From the NCBI RefSeq assembly GCF_029964055.1, contig NZ_CP124836.1, forward strand, positions 3,348,001 to 3,412,000: 64,000 nt of DNA. Direction: 5' to 3'. This document shows, in pieces, positions 1-10,268 of this stretch (its first letter is position 1; each line of letters starts with the position of its first letter). The notes under the pieces are model-generated. The model was not told the origin of the DNA. It did no database searches and was given only the letters and a program-made list of their open reading frames with translations. This DNA is from Arthrobacter sp. EM1 (GTDB taxonomy: Bacteria; Actinomycetota; Actinomycetes; Actinomycetales; Micrococcaceae). The position numbers were made by a program, and so were the translations under genes.

Positions 1-2764
1 GCTTGATATCGAGTTCCAGGAAGCTGCCTTCGTGGAAGTTCACCTCGGAGAGGATGCCGTTCAGCGGCAGGATCCGGCTCGTGATGGAGCGGCGCTCCTC
101 ATCCAGCAGGTGCAGCAGGGTGCTGAAGGACTCATGCGTGCGCTGGTTGAAGAACTGCCGGAACTCGGCTTCCTGCGCGGGCAGTCCGTCGCTGACAATA
201 GCGTGATAGCGGGCCTCGAACTCCCCCGCGGCCCCGATCGCGGTGCCGTGGTCCACGGAGATCGCGGTTCCCCATTCGCGGACAAAGCCCTCGAAGATCC
301 GGGTGAGCCGCTCCGAGGTCCCCTGCCCCCGGGATTCGGCAGCGTGGAGCTCTCCGAGCAAGCGGGTCCGGACCTGGTTGGCAAGGTGGTCCAGCTCATG
401 CATCTCCAGGACATCGCCGGCATCGGTGAAGTACGGTTCCAGCGCCGTGACAGTGGCCTCCGACGGCGGCGACTGAGCCAGCCGCTCCCGCGCGGCATCC
501 AGCAGCGAATCGGCGCGGGAAAGTTGCGCGTCGACAGCCTTGTATTCGCTTTGCAGCACGGCCGCGGCCTCGGTGCTGGACTGGTGCTTGTGCCGGGCCG
601 CCTCGATGTTGGCGCGCAGCGGTTCCAGGTCCGCCTGCGCGGCGAGGGCGTCCTTGAGCCGCTGCTCGATCCGGGCAAGTTCGTCCGCCGCGACAACTGC
701 CGAGACCTGCTCCCAGGGGCGGTGGTCCTCGGTGACGCGGCGCAGGGCCTCGAGCTGCCGGTTCATCCCCTGGTGCGATTCTTCCCGGCTTTGCGCGAGC
801 TCTGCGGCCTTGGCCAGTTCCTGCTGCAGGTCCTGGACCTGTGCGGCCACGAGCTCCAGTTTGGCGGCGTTGTCGAAGCCGAGGACATAGTCCTGCCGGG
901 ATGCGAAGCGGTCGTCCTTTTCCACGGTGTGGCGGTTGCGCTTTACCACCCCGCCCAGGCTCAGGCCCTTGTCCAGGCGGGCAAGTTCGTCCGGGTCCTC
1001 AACACACGGGTAGGCGAAATCGAGGGCGATCCGTTCCCGGATCCACTCGCCCGCGTCCGCTGCCGCACCCACGGCCAGGATGTCCAGCTTGGTGAGCAGA
1101 TCGCCGTCGGCCGCGTCCTCGACGGCCAGCGCGCCGCCGGCAAGGGGCTTGGAGACGTCGACCGCGCGCACCGCACCGCGGACGGCATGGTCGTTGAGGT
1201 AGCGGGTGACGGCGGCGAAGTGCTCACCGGGAACCAGCAGCGTTGTGGCCAGACTGCGCAGCGCGCGTTCGGCGGCCGGGCGCCACCGTTCCTGTCCCTC
1301 GGTGAGGTCGATCAGTTCGCCGCCGAACGGCATCTGCTCCTCGGGAACGCCCGTGGCGGCCGCGATCGCGCTGCGGTTTTCAATGCTCGACGGCGGCAGC
1401 AGGGACTTGCGAGTCTTGAGTGACACCAGTTCCTGCTGGGCCGCGGCGAGTTCCCGCTTCCTGGCGGCGTGGCCGTCGAACGCCTCGAAGCGCAGTTCCT
1501 TCAGTATTTCGGCGTCCCCCGTCAGCTCGGCGGAACGCGCGGCGGCGTGTTGGTGGGCCTGCTCCCAGCCGGCCGCAGTCCACTGAAGTTCCAGTCCGGC
1601 CTCGGACAGCGTCTTGCGGGCTGATTCCTCCACCTGCTGGCGCAGTTTGAGCCCCACCCGGGCGTTGTCGAGCGACTGCTCAATCGCGGAGATTGCGTTG
1701 CCGCCCTGGTTGTTGTAATCCACTTCAAGCTGGCGCAACTCTTTGGCCAGGCCGTCCCGGATGCCGCGTTCGGCGCCGAGATCCCTGGCTTTCGCCTGGG
1801 CCAGGTCCTTGAACCGGACGAGGGTCTTCTCGTGCACGGTGACGGCCAACTGCTGCCGGTACGACTCGAATTCTTCGCCGGCGAGCTCCCGCAGCCGGTG
1901 GGCGTCGAGCAGGGACTGGGCATACTCCTTATTGAGGCCGGGGACCGGGGCCAGCTGGTCGCGCTGTTGCCGGACATCCTCAAGCCGCTGCCGGATGGAC
2001 ATCAGGTTGCTGAATTCCTCCACCACGTCATCCGACGCGGCGAGGGTAGCGGGTGCGTCCAAGACCTGGTCACGGAAAAAAGTGTTAACGCTGCCGCCGA
2101 GGCCCTTGCCGGCCTGGATGACGCGCAGCAGGGGCAGGGCCTGGTCCGAATTGATCCCAAGCAGGCGCCGGAAGCGTTCCGCAAAGGCCTTGTGCACATC
2201 GAAAACCTGGGCGTCGGGGAAGATCACATCCAGCGCCGACTTGGTGAAGCGTTTCTCCGCGATACCCTCGATGGCCGTCAGGTCCAACGGTCTGTTGTCG
2301 ATCAAGTAGAACCTGCCGACGCTGGACTCCGTGCCGTTTTGGGGCAGGTCGAACAGCGCCGACACCGTCACCCGGGTGCCCGCTGCGTTGTCGAATGTCA
2401 GGGCGACGGCGGACCAGGTGGCACCGGGTCGCTGGAAAGCACTGGCCGAGCCCTCCCCGACAGCTTTGTCACCCACCTTGCCGCGCATGTACGTGAACGT
2501 GGTGCGCTTGTCTTCGACGGCGCCCCCCGCCCGCTGGGCAGCGGCTTCGTTGGAGCGCGGCCTGGCATCAAAGACCCTGAGCATCGCATCGAACAGCGTG
2601 GACTTGCCGACGCCGGAATTGCCGGTCAGCAGCGTGCCGTTGCGGTCAACATGCATGGTGTGGGCGCCATGGAAGGTGCCCCAGTTCACCACCTGGACGA
2701 GGGCGAGGCGCATCTGGCCCGGGTTGGTGAGGTCCCCCATCGGCAGCATGGTCGCGATGCTCAC
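1..2764 (-). CDS. jetC: Wadjet JetC, SMC/MukB-like ATPase (3' end outside window)
   Basis: This is the motor subunit of a Wadjet (MksB/MukB-like) condensin that recognises and helps destroy plasmid DNA. The frame is open from a GTG at 2764 to the window edge, giving 921 codons, so the C-terminal Walker B/signature part is missing here. A Walker A motif, GNSGVGKST, lies at about residues 49-57 after an N-terminal strand region, as in SbcC/MukB/JetC heads; the long middle is charged and coiled-coil-like. The GTG start overlaps the jetB stop by four bases (GTGA), so translation is coupled. JetD, the nuclease-like subunit, should follow to the left of the window. The family call rests on the Walker A position and on the two diagnostic neighbours. 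Confidence 0.88.
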   Translation of the reverse strand, partial: MSIATMLPMGDLTNPGQMRLALVQVVNWGTFHGAHTMHVDRNGTLLTGNSGVGKSTLFDAMLRVFDARPRSNEAAAQRAGGAVEDKRTTFTYMRGKVGDKAVGEGSASAFQRPGATWSAVALTFDNAAGTRVTVSALFDLPQNGTESSVGRFYLIDNRPLDLTAIEGIAEKRFTKSALDVIFPDAQVFDVHKAFAERFRRLLGINSDQALPLLRVIQAGKGLGGSVNTFFRDQVLDAPATLAASDDVVEEFSNLMSIRQRLEDVRQQRDQLAPVPGLNKEYAQSLLDAHRLRELAGEEFESYRQQLAVTVHEKTLVRFKDLAQAKARDLGAERGIRDGLAKELRQLEVDYNNQGGNAISAIEQSLDNARVGLKLRQQVEESARKTLSEAGLELQWTAAGWEQAHQHAAARSAELTGDAEILKELRFEAFDGHAARKRELAAAQQELVSLKTRKSLLPPSSIENRSAIAAATGVPEEQMPFGGELIDLTEGQERWRPAAERALRSLATTLLVPGEHFAAVTRYLNDHAVRGAVRAVDVSKPLAGGALAVEDAADGDLLTKLDILAVGAAADAGEWIRERIALDFAYPCVEDPDELARLDKGLSLGGVVKRNRHTVEKDDRFASRQDYVLGFDNAAKLELVAAQVQDLQQELAKAAELAQSREESHQGMNRQLEALRRVTEDHRPWEQVSAVVAADELARIEQRLKDALAAQADLEPLRANIEAARHKHQSSTEAAAVLQSEYKAVDAQLSRADSLLDAARERLAQSPPSEATVTALEPYFTDAGDVLEMHELDHLANQVRTRLLGELHAAESRGQGTSERLTRIFEGFVREWGTAISVDHGTAIGAAGEFEARYHAIVSDGLPAQEAEFRQFFNQRTHESFSTLLHLLDEERRSITSRILPLNGILSEVNFHEGSFLELDIK

Positions 2765-3729
2765 TTGGCTTCCTCCGAGTCTTTGGTCATGCCCTTGTGG
2801 TCGCCTTCCGCGGCGCCACCGGACACATGCTCTGCATGCTCGCTCGTTCCTCGCTTAGACGCATGCTGCCGCATGTCCCCGGCGCCACCGCTGCTGTCAG
2901 TAACCGGATCGACGGCATCGCCGTCGTCCGAGTCATCCTCCCCCGGGCCTACCGCGTCGCCGTCGAACTCCAGCAGCGGCTCCGTGCCGGACGGGTCGGT
3001 GCTGGCGGCGACCAGGGCGTCGATTTGGGCCGGGATGTCGCCGATGTTCTCGAACGGGAGGGCCAGCGGGAGGGCGTTGGAGATCGTGTAAACCTCGTCC
3101 AGGCCGGTGGCCAGGAGGAGCTGGCGGGCCAGGAGTTTGGTGATGGCGCGGGTGACGACGTCGGAATCGCGCAGCGCGTCCTGCTGGCCGGCGGGCTGGT
3201 AGTGGGCCACCAGGTCGGCGATTTCCTCGCGCGTGATAGTAGGGTCGGTCTGGGCCGTGACATGGCGGTCCAGGAGCAGGCGCAGGCGCAGCAGGACGAT
3301 GGTTTCGATGCGGCTGAGGGCCCGCTGCTGGCGCAGGATACTGGAGCGGGTGCTGCCGCCGATCGCTTCGGGGTCCACCGGCCGCAGCACGGCCACTTTT
3401 CGTTCGTGGTCCAGCTGAAGCGTCAGGAACAGTTCGGAGAGCCGGCTGCGCAGGATCAGCTGGTTGTCCAGCAGTGTGGTCCAGAGCTTCTCGTCCCGGC
3501 CGCCGTCGATGTACGGGCCCTTAAGGAGTTTCACCAGCGCCTGGCGGACCTTCATCGGAAGCACTCCGGTGTCCCCCGGAAAGAGCGCAGCGCCGTCGAC
3601 GAAGGTGTCACGCGGGGTGACGGCGAAGGGATCTGCGGACACGTGCCGGGCGGGCTGCCCCGCCTGCCCCGCCGGTTCCGCCGGTTCCGCCGGCCTCGCC
3701 GGTTCCGCCGTCGTGTTTTCTTCAGTCAT
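2761..3729 (-). CDS. jetB: Wadjet JetB, DUF4194 (MksE/kite-like) subunit
   Basis: This 322-residue protein is the DUF4194 subunit of the Wadjet condensin; the family is a winged-helix kite protein that bridges the JetC heads with JetA. The conserved core runs from roughly residue 45 to 245, with the LLKGPYIDG and [15 protein letters not shown] segments typical of DUF4194. It carries an Ala/Pro/Glu-rich N-terminal leader and an acidic, low-complexity C-terminal tail of about 75 residues that is unlike the core. I chose ATG 3729, with AAGGA just upstream overlapping the jetA end, over an in-frame TTG at 3735. It lies between jetA and jetC with overlapping ends, consistent with one mRNA. Confidence 0.88.
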   Translation of the reverse strand: MTEENTTAEPARPAEPAEPAGQAGQPARHVSADPFAVTPRDTFVDGAALFPGDTGVLPMKVRQALVKLLKGPYIDGGRDEKLWTTLLDNQLILRSRLSELFLTLQLDHERKVAVLRPVDPEAIGGSTRSSILRQQRALSRIETIVLLRLRLLLDRHVTAQTDPTITREEIADLVAHYQPAGQQDALRDSDVVTRAITKLLARQLLLATGLDEVYTISNALPLALPFENIGDIPAQIDALVAASTDPSGTEPLLEFDGDAVGPGEDDSDDGDAVDPVTDSSGGAGDMRQHASKRGTSEHAEHVSGGAAEGDHKGMTKDSEEAK

Positions 3730-3731
3730 CT

Positions 3732-5180
3732 TCAATCCTTCTTGAGCGTGACGACCGGCAGGTACGCGGTGCGCGTGGAGCCGTCGATCTGTTCGAAGTC
3801 GAGAGTGTCCCAGGCCCCGCGGTCAAAGCCGGCGCCCACGTGCAGGGCGTGGGAGAGCAGGGCACGGATGGAGTTGATGTGGCGTTCCGCAGCCGGGAGC
3901 TGCTCCCAGGCCTCGGCCAGGGTGGAAGCGCCGTTGAACGCGGCGCGGATAGCCCCGGGGCTCGCTTTCGAAGTCCGCGGCGAGCGCACACGGTCCGAGT
4001 CGCTGAAGGCGATCGGGTCCGCCAACTTTGGCGGGGCCGCGAACTCGTCCGGGTCAAAGAGCTTGATCATGGCGAGGGATTCGAAGCCGGCGTTGAACAG
4101 CGCCGGGCCGGGGACCAGGCCGGGGCGTTCACGTTCGTACGGCAGCGAGCGGATGGCCTGCTCGGCCTCCCGGAGGACCTTGCGGAGCCGGACGGACTGG
4201 CGGAAATCGTCACTCTGGACATAGGTGTTAAGGCTTTCGCTGAGCTTGCCGTAGATCCGCTGGATCTGGCTGTGCTGGCTGCGCAGTTCGGCCACCAGGT
4301 TCTTCAGCGTCTCGCGCTCGTCCTGGCTGAGGTCGTCTGCGAACTGACGGCTAAGCACCTCCCCGATCGCCGAACGGAACCGCAGTTGTTGCTGCGGGTC
4401 CTCCAGGAACGCCGTGAAGGACCGGAACGTCCTGCCCTCCGGGCTCTGCCGAAGGCGCTTGTCCGCCGCCAGCACCTGCGCCATCGTGGCGCCCTTGCTG
4501 AGGGACTCCTCAATGATCTGGTTGCGGAGCTCGCCCACCAGCTCCTCAATACGGTCACGCATCTTCTTGTAGTCCGCGGGCAGGCTGGCTGCGAGGTCCA
4601 GGATGTTTCCCGCGGCTTCCACTGCCTCCTCGTCGTCCAGCAGTCCATCGAAGCCGCCCGAGCTGATGTCCTCGATGAGCTGGCGCCGCTCGCCGATCTC
4701 GTCCTCGAGGGACTCCAGCCGGGCGCTCTGATCCGGGTTCGTCTCGTTGGCGAGCTTTTCGACGTCGCCCAGCAGCGTACCGAGGCGGGAACCGTTGAGC
4801 GTGGAGCGTTCGCTTGAGAGGCTGTCAAGGAAGGCGAGGACGCGGGCCGCGGGTTCGGTGACCTCATACACGATCTGCCCTGACTGGTTCCGCCGGGTCA
4901 GGAAGTTCTTGCGGGTCCACTCATCGCCGAACGTCTTGCCGTTTGCGGTACCGCCGAGCCCCGGATCCTGGCGGCGGAGCTGCTCGAGGAAAGCGTCGAC
5001 GTCGGCGTGGAACTGTTCCAGCGGGAGCTGCGGCCTGGTGCGGGTAAAGGAGGCCTGCAGCACGGCGATCACCCACGGTGCCGAACGGGTCAAGGCCCAG
5101 GCTGGCCCTTTGGTAAGCAGTTCGAGGTCCCGCAACCTGGCGCTTATTGCGTCGGCGGAGGACAGTGCTGAGCGGGTCAT
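3732..5180 (-). CDS. jetA: Wadjet JetA, DUF3375 (MksF-like) subunit
   Basis: This 482-residue protein belongs to DUF3375, the kleisin-like JetA/MksF subunit of type I Wadjet. The N-terminus, with [15 protein letters not shown] at about residues 22-36, and the following helical region ([12 protein letters not shown]) are characteristic of the family; a long charged helical segment occupies the middle. The start ATG has a strong ribosome site (AAGGAGAG) seven bases upstream. It is the first gene of the minus-strand operon jetA-jetB-jetC. The known role of the complex is ATP-driven loop extrusion on small circular DNA followed by cleavage by JetD. Type assignment as Wadjet I rests on DUF3375 plus DUF4194. 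Confidence 0.9.
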   Translation of the reverse strand: MTRSALSSADAISARLRDLELLTKGPAWALTRSAPWVIAVLQASFTRTRPQLPLEQFHADVDAFLEQLRRQDPGLGGTANGKTFGDEWTRKNFLTRRNQSGQIVYEVTEPAARVLAFLDSLSSERSTLNGSRLGTLLGDVEKLANETNPDQSARLESLEDEIGERRQLIEDISSGGFDGLLDDEEAVEAAGNILDLAASLPADYKKMRDRIEELVGELRNQIIEESLSKGATMAQVLAADKRLRQSPEGRTFRSFTAFLEDPQQQLRFRSAIGEVLSRQFADDLSQDERETLKNLVAELRSQHSQIQRIYGKLSESLNTYVQSDDFRQSVRLRKVLREAEQAIRSLPYERERPGLVPGPALFNAGFESLAMIKLFDPDEFAAPPKLADPIAFSDSDRVRSPRTSKASPGAIRAAFNGASTLAEAWEQLPAAERHINSIRALLSHALHVGAGFDRGAWDTLDFEQIDGSTRTAYLPVVTLKKD

Positions 5181-5494
5181 GCACTCTCCTTCAGCTGCCG
5201 CGGGACCTGGATCGGGCAGCGGATACGGAAAAACTGCCAGCTACAAGGTTAACGCAGGCCCCGGATTGCATCCATCGTGATGCGGGATCGTCTGGGGGCA
5301 GTAGATCTGCACGTCCGGACGGGCGGGCCGGAGCAAACCGTGCGGTGACCGCAACCGCTCCGTGACCTACGCCCCGGTAGCATTTCGATCCCGTATCAAG
5401 AACTCCGGCACGCGCGCCGGACTCTGGCGGGTCTCCCGCCCGAACCCTACGCTCGGGCTACTGATTCAGCCGATGCAAGGGTGCAGGGGGAAAC
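5181..5494. other. Intergenic region upstream of jetA and of a small membrane protein
   Basis: This divergent gap of about 310 bases holds the jetA ribosome site at its left edge and presumably both promoters. I see no convincing protein, strong hairpin or repeat in it. Confidence 0.5.
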
Positions 5495-5821
5495 ATGCAG
5501 TTCGACCTCAACGCAGTGGAAACGGCAACGCTGGTGTTCATCGGAACGCTCGTATTTGCCCTGGTAATCACGGTGTTTATGATGATGGCGTCATTCGCGG
5601 CCCTGGTGCTGGTGGGGGTCGGCCGGCTCGCCTGGTTCATCGCAGGGACTCTCCTGCTGGGTCTTGTGCGAGGCATCAACCATGCCTGGGACCTGCTGGT
5701 TCATCATGCCTCCCGGGTAGAGCTGCCGGGCGACTTCGCCTCAGACATTGCCGCAGAAATGATGGGCCAACCGGCCCCTAGTACCGGGACCTACCCGCGG
5801 GTAGTATTGCGTGACAGCTGA
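5495..5821 (+). CDS. Small membrane protein, function unknown
   Basis: A 108-residue protein with two hydrophobic segments at about residues 10-35 and 38-60, followed by a short soluble tail. The ATG is preceded by AGGGGGAA. The first 55 residues resemble the N-terminus of the membrane protein starting at 9563: both have a TLxFxGTLxxAxVxTxxxxxA pattern followed by a VGVGRL/IAGLGRL turn, so the two are probably paralogues. I do not recognise a named family. It sits alone between the Wadjet operon and the acyl-CoA dehydrogenase gene. Confidence 0.7.
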   Translation: MQFDLNAVETATLVFIGTLVFALVITVFMMMASFAALVLVGVGRLAWFIAGTLLLGLVRGINHAWDLLVHHASRVELPGDFASDIAAEMMGQPAPSTGTYPRVVLRDS

Positions 5822-5884
5822 AGGGTCCTCCACCCACGGCGGATCCAGGGCTCAAGCCGGTACCCCGGTTAGAGGAGATGCCCG

Positions 5885-7897
5885 ATGAGCTCCGCCGTTG
5901 AAAATCCAGCCACTGGCAAACCAGCCGCCACGCCCGCCTCGGAAGCCACAGCTCCACCTGCGGCGCTCGGTCCGGACGCTACTGCGGCCGACGCGCGGGC
6001 CATCAGCGAGGCTGCCCGTGAGTCCAGTTGGGACCGGCCCAGTTTCGCCAAGGGCCTGTACCTCGGCAGCTTTGACCTCAGCCTGATCCACCCGTGGCCG
6101 GAAGCCCCCGCGGACGACGTCGAACGCGGCGAAGAGTTCCTGGCCCGCCTAACCGAGTACTGCCGCACGATGTCCGGGCGCACCATCGAGCGCGACGCGC
6201 TGATTCCGGATGCGTACCTGAAGGGCCTCGCCGACCTCGGTGTTTTCGGCATGAAAATTCCCCGCGACTACGGCGGGCTTGGCCTCTCCCTGGTCTACTA
6301 CGGACGGGCACTGGCGCTGCTGGGTTCCGTCCACCCCAGCCTCGGCGCCCTGCTCTCGGCGCACCAGTCGATTGGCGTCCCCGAGCCGGTGAAGGTATTC
6401 GGCACGCCGGCACAGAAACAGGAGTATCTGCCGCGCTGCGCCGCCGGCGCCGTGACCGCCTTCTTGCTGACCGAGCCCGATGTTGGCAGCGACCCCGCCC
6501 GGATGGGCAGCACCGCAGTCCCTTCCGACGACGGCGAGTCCTACCTCCTGGACGGCGTCAAGCTCTGGACTACCAACGGGGTGATCGCCGAACTCGTGGT
6601 GGTCATGGCGGTGGTTCCCTCACGGACCGGTGCTGACGGCACGGTGCACAACGGCGGAATCAGCGCCTTCGTTGTTGAGATGGATTCCCCCGGCATCACA
6701 GTGGAAAACCGCAATGCCTTTATGGGGTTGCGCGGAATTGAGAACGGCGTCACCCGCTTCCACCGGGTCCGGGTGCCGGCAGCCAACCGGCTCGGCCGCG
6801 AAGGACAGGGCCTCAAGATCGCCCTCACCACGCTCAACACCGGCCGGCTCGCACTTCCAGCGCTCTGCGTCGCCTCCGGGCGGTGGAGCTTGAAAATCGC
6901 CCGCGAGTGGTCCAACGCCCGCACCCAGTGGGGTCGCCCGGTGGGCCAGCACGAGGCCGTGGGCAAAAAGATCGCCTTCATTGCAGCCAGCGCCTTTGCC
7001 CTCGACGCGGTTTTTGAGCTTTCCGCCGAAATGGCCGACGCCGGGCAGAAGGACGTCCGGATCGAGGCGGCCCTGGCCAAACTGTGGTCCACCGAGATCA
7101 GCTGCCGGATCGCCGATGAACTGGTGCAAATCCGCGGCGGCCGCGGTTTCGAAACAGCGGACTCGCTCGAGGCCCGCGGCGAACGCGCCGTACCTGCCGA
7201 ACAGCAGCTCCGGGATCTGCGCATCAACCGCATTTTCGAGGGATCCTCAGAGATCATGAAACTGCTGATCGCCCGCGAAGCCGTCGACGCGCACCTGACC
7301 GCGGCCGGAGATCTCGCCTCCGCGGAAGCCAGCCTCTCCGACAAGGCCCGGGCCGCCGTCGGGGCCTCCGGCTTTTACGCGAAATGGCTGCCCAAACTGG
7401 TCGCCGGGGCCGGCATGGACCCGCGGTCCTACAGCGACTTCGGCAGGCTCGCGAAGCAACTTCGCTTCATCGAGCGGACATCGCGGCGGCTGGCCCGGCA
7501 AACCTTCTACGGGATGGGCCGGTGGCAGGCCAAGCTTGAACACAAACAGGCTTTCCTGGGCCGGATTGTGGACATCGGGGCTGAACTGTTCGCTATGGCC
7601 GCGGCCTGCTCCCGGGCGGAAATGCTGCTGCGGACCTCCCCGGAGAAGGGCGCGTCCGCTTACGATCTTGCCGAGGCATTCTGTGAGCAGGCCCGGGTGC
7701 GGGTTGATGAATACTTCGACCAGCTTTGGCGGAACACCGACGAGACCGACCACGCGCTTTCCCGCACGGTTCTGGCCGGCGATCACCAATGGTTGGAGGC
7801 CGGCGTCCTTGACCAGTCCGAAGGGACCGGACCGTGGATTGCCGACGCCAGTGCGCGCGCGTCGGTGAAACCGAATCTGCACCGAAAGTACCGCTGA
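5885..7897 (+). CDS. Acyl-CoA dehydrogenase, long form
   Basis: A 670-residue flavoenzyme of the acyl-CoA dehydrogenase family, which inserts the alpha-beta double bond in acyl-CoA during fatty-acid or amino-acid breakdown. Visible motifs are the FAD/substrate signature FLLTEPDVGSDPARM near residue 195, KLWTTNG near 225, the C-terminal helical domain with QIRGGRGFETADSLEARG near 415-432, and FEGSSEIMK near 450. It is about 280 residues longer than classic family members, with an N-terminal leader of about 50 residues rich in Ala/Pro and an extra C-terminal helical domain of about 200 residues, as in the very-long-chain-like actinobacterial subgroup. Start ATG 5885 has AGAGGAGA upstream. Substrate cannot be read from sequence. 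Confidence 0.9.
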   Translation: MSSAVENPATGKPAATPASEATAPPAALGPDATAADARAISEAARESSWDRPSFAKGLYLGSFDLSLIHPWPEAPADDVERGEEFLARLTEYCRTMSGRTIERDALIPDAYLKGLADLGVFGMKIPRDYGGLGLSLVYYGRALALLGSVHPSLGALLSAHQSIGVPEPVKVFGTPAQKQEYLPRCAAGAVTAFLLTEPDVGSDPARMGSTAVPSDDGESYLLDGVKLWTTNGVIAELVVVMAVVPSRTGADGTVHNGGISAFVVEMDSPGITVENRNAFMGLRGIENGVTRFHRVRVPAANRLGREGQGLKIALTTLNTGRLALPALCVASGRWSLKIAREWSNARTQWGRPVGQHEAVGKKIAFIAASAFALDAVFELSAEMADAGQKDVRIEAALAKLWSTEISCRIADELVQIRGGRGFETADSLEARGERAVPAEQQLRDLRINRIFEGSSEIMKLLIAREAVDAHLTAAGDLASAEASLSDKARAAVGASGFYAKWLPKLVAGAGMDPRSYSDFGRLAKQLRFIERTSRRLARQTFYGMGRWQAKLEHKQAFLGRIVDIGAELFAMAAACSRAEMLLRTSPEKGASAYDLAEAFCEQARVRVDEYFDQLWRNTDETDHALSRTVLAGDHQWLEAGVLDQSEGTGPWIADASARASVKPNLHRKYR

Positions 7898-8050
7898 CAG
7901 GAGACGTCACCCAACGAGCAATAGTAAGCATCCTTGCTACCATGTTCTGGCCGTGATTAGCTGGTGGTGAGGCCTGCACGCCGGCCTCCGCCTGGCGGTG
8001 CCCGGCTCAAAAAATGAGTCCGGGTCATTCAGTGAAAGTGAGCAGTCCTC

Positions 8051-8863
8051 ATGAGCAACCCAGCAGGCCCCGATGATCGCACTCCCCGACGCGCCCGTGA
8101 CGAGGACACGCCCGGCAGCCAGAACGCCGGGATCCACGACGCCCGCCAGGATGCCGACCGCCACAACACCGTCCGCACCAACGACACCCAGGCCATCCCG
8201 ACCGGCACCGAACCAGCCCGCAGCCGGCCCGTCACTGCCGTGCGCCACGACGCGACGGGGCATGAGACTGTGCTCGACGATGTCCCCACCCGCGAAACCG
8301 TGGTGGCCCGCGAAAAGGAGCAGTTCGGCGGCATCAAGATTGGTTCAGCATTCTTCGGCTGGCTGGCCGCCACCGGAATGGCCGTCCTGCTGACGGCACT
8401 GGTCGCGGCTGCCGGCACCGCCGTTGGCCTCGCCACTAATACGGACGTCAACGCTGCAGTCACCGCGGGCAACGAAACGATGGGGCTTGTCGGCATCATC
8501 GCCGTGCTGGTCATCTTGTTTGTGTCGTATTTCTCCGGCGGCTACGTCGCTGGCCGGATGGCACGTTTTAGCGGCGCAAAACAAGGATTTATGGTGTGGG
8601 TCTGGGCCCTCATCGCCGCGGTTGTCGTCGCCATTCTCGGCATCGTGGCGGGACAGCGGTACAACATCCTGGCCCAGCTCAACAGCTTCCCGCGCATCCC
8701 GGTCAACGAGGGCGAACTGACCGCCACCAGCGCCATCGCCGCAGTTGTGGTGGCCGCCGTGGCCCTTGTCGGCGCCGTCCTGGGCGGAACCGCCGGCATG
8801 CACTTCCACCGCAAAGTGGATCGCGCCGGGTTCACCCCGGTGGAACCGGTCGAGGAACGCTAG
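8051..8863 (+). CDS. Membrane protein with hydrophilic N-terminus, function unknown
   Basis: A 270-residue protein: about 95 hydrophilic, Asp/Arg/Thr-rich residues, then four predicted membrane helices (about 100-125, 145-168, 182-204, 235-258) with small-residue-rich faces. It resembles the loosely defined TIGR04086/YrzE-type membrane proteins and stress-linked proteins of Micrococcaceae, but I cannot name it. The short repeated motif RxET(V/L)V in the N-terminal part (HETVLDDV, RETVVARE) looks like the tail peptides of some actinobacterial membrane proteins. No operon partner is apparent. Confidence 0.75.
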   Translation: MSNPAGPDDRTPRRARDEDTPGSQNAGIHDARQDADRHNTVRTNDTQAIPTGTEPARSRPVTAVRHDATGHETVLDDVPTRETVVAREKEQFGGIKIGSAFFGWLAATGMAVLLTALVAAAGTAVGLATNTDVNAAVTAGNETMGLVGIIAVLVILFVSYFSGGYVAGRMARFSGAKQGFMVWVWALIAAVVVAILGIVAGQRYNILAQLNSFPRIPVNEGELTATSAIAAVVVAAVALVGAVLGGTAGMHFHRKVDRAGFTPVEPVEER

Positions 8864-8898
8864 GCAGGCAATTTCGCCGGCACCTGCAAGCCGGTCAT

Positions 8899-9336
8899 TC
8901 AGCCGAACTCGACGGCGTCAACGTAATACCAGCGGCGGTCGACCCGGACGAAGCGGCTGGTCTCATGGTGAACGCCGCGTCCGCCGTGGTGACGGAAATG
9001 GGCCTTGAACTCCACGATGCCCTCGGAGTCCAGCGGGCCACCGCGCCGGGTGGCGACGATGTCCAGCCGCCGCCACTGCAATCCATGATCCAGGTCCAAT
9101 GCGGCCGGCCTGCTGTCCGGGTGCCAAGTCCGCAGCAGATAGCCCGCATCCAGCAGCACAAAAGCGCTATACCGGGAGCGCATCAGCTGTTCGGCCGTCG
9201 ATGCCTGCGCCGCGCCGCTGTGGAACCTGCCGCAACAGAGACCGTACTGCTCCCCCGAGAGGCACGGGCAGTTGTCCGTGAACGGGGCCGGACCGGGTTG
9301 GCCGGATCCGGGAGGGGCGGTGTCTGGGGGCGTCAC
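8899..9336 (-). CDS. YchJ-family SEC-C motif protein (UPF0225)
   Basis: A 145-residue protein with an N-terminal zinc-binding SEC-C motif, CPCLSGEQYGLCCGRFH at about residues 24-40, followed by an NTF2-like domain with the family hallmarks LMRSRYSAFVLLD and YLLRTWHP. This is the YchJ/UPF0225 family, whose function is not settled. I chose GTG 9336, which is preceded by GGAAAGGA, because it gives the usual family length; longer readings extend into Arg/Pro-rich non-family sequence. The gene is monocistronic and faces away from the membrane-protein gene at 9563. Confidence 0.88.
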   Translation of the reverse strand: MTPPDTAPPGSGQPGPAPFTDNCPCLSGEQYGLCCGRFHSGAAQASTAEQLMRSRYSAFVLLDAGYLLRTWHPDSRPAALDLDHGLQWRRLDIVATRRGGPLDSEGIVEFKAHFRHHGGRGVHHETSRFVRVDRRWYYVDAVEFG

Positions 9337-9562
9337 AGTTTGTCCTTTCCAGGTTGCCGGACGACGCCGGCGAGGCTCCTTCCGACTATAGACGCAGGCC
9401 CGATGGTGCTGGCCGGGCCGGGTCCGTAACAGCTTCGACACGTCTTGGCGAAGACACCGCCTGCCTGCGTGTCCGGCAGAGAAAGTACGTATGGTTAAGG
9501 GGTGCCGTTGCCCGCAGCGCAGAGCGGGACGCGCCGCCGCAAGGCCAGCAAGGAGAGGTGAA

Positions 9563-10228
9563 ATGGGAGATCCGACAACCATCGCCCTCAATCTGACGTT
9601 CTTCGGGACCTTGGCCGTTGCCTTTGTGATGACCTTCGGTCTCTTCCTGGCCTTTGTTGCCACGCTGGTGATTGCAGGCCTCGGCCGGCTGATCGCCGTG
9701 ACCGTTATGGCCTTGGGACGCGCGCTCTTCAGTGCAGCAGGCAGAACCGCCGAACCGGTCGAGCACACCGGTCCGGTTCGCGCCGCCGTAACCATCCAGC
9801 ATCGTCCGGCCCACCCTTCCGAGCCCGCCCAAGCGGCCGGGCCGGTAAGGACGGAACCTGCCCTATCAGCGGGCTGGGCTGACGCCGTCGCGCAGGCCGA
9901 CGCCAGCGCAGCTGCCCGCGCCAAGGCGAAGATCGCGCCGGCCGTTAAGGTCACGGTCCGCGAACTGCCGGACCCGGCGGTCCCGGCATGTGACGTGCTT
10001 GCCGTAGCTCCGCTGGTAGAGTCCGCCACCGACCGGAACGGCCAGCTTGGGAGCGTCCCGGCCGCGTTCAAAAAGATCCCACTGCCTGCGCCTCAGTCGC
10101 TGCTGGACACTGGTTCGCTCGCTTCCGTTTCCGGGCGGCCTCCGCTGAAGCCGTTGCGCGCGTCCGTTTCCCGGCAGCCGAACGCCCGACCATCCGGGAC
10201 CCAGTCCCAGAAGCGCAAGGCAAGCTAG
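9563..10228 (+). CDS. Membrane protein with long soluble tail, function unknown
   Basis: A 221-residue protein with two N-terminal hydrophobic segments (about residues 8-32 and 36-58) and a long Ala/Pro-rich tail ending in basic residues. The hydrophobic part matches the small protein at 5495 in pattern, suggesting paralogy, but the tail is unique. ATG 9563 has a very good ribosome site (AAGGAGAGG); an earlier in-frame start at 9491 would add an Arg/Cys-rich stretch without family support. Function unknown. Confidence 0.72.
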   Translation: MGDPTTIALNLTFFGTLAVAFVMTFGLFLAFVATLVIAGLGRLIAVTVMALGRALFSAAGRTAEPVEHTGPVRAAVTIQHRPAHPSEPAQAAGPVRTEPALSAGWADAVAQADASAAARAKAKIAPAVKVTVRELPDPAVPACDVLAVAPLVESATDRNGQLGSVPAAFKKIPLPAPQSLLDTGSLASVSGRPPLKPLRASVSRQPNARPSGTQSQKRKAS

Positions 10229-10268
10229 GGCCTTACCCCCGGAAGCTAAGTCGGCTACGTTGGAACCC

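Noticed and set aside
32..1423. Long plus-strand open frame opposite jetC
   Set aside because: It is the antisense shadow of the high-GC jetC coding sequence; its protein is Gly/Arg/Leu-rich with no family features.
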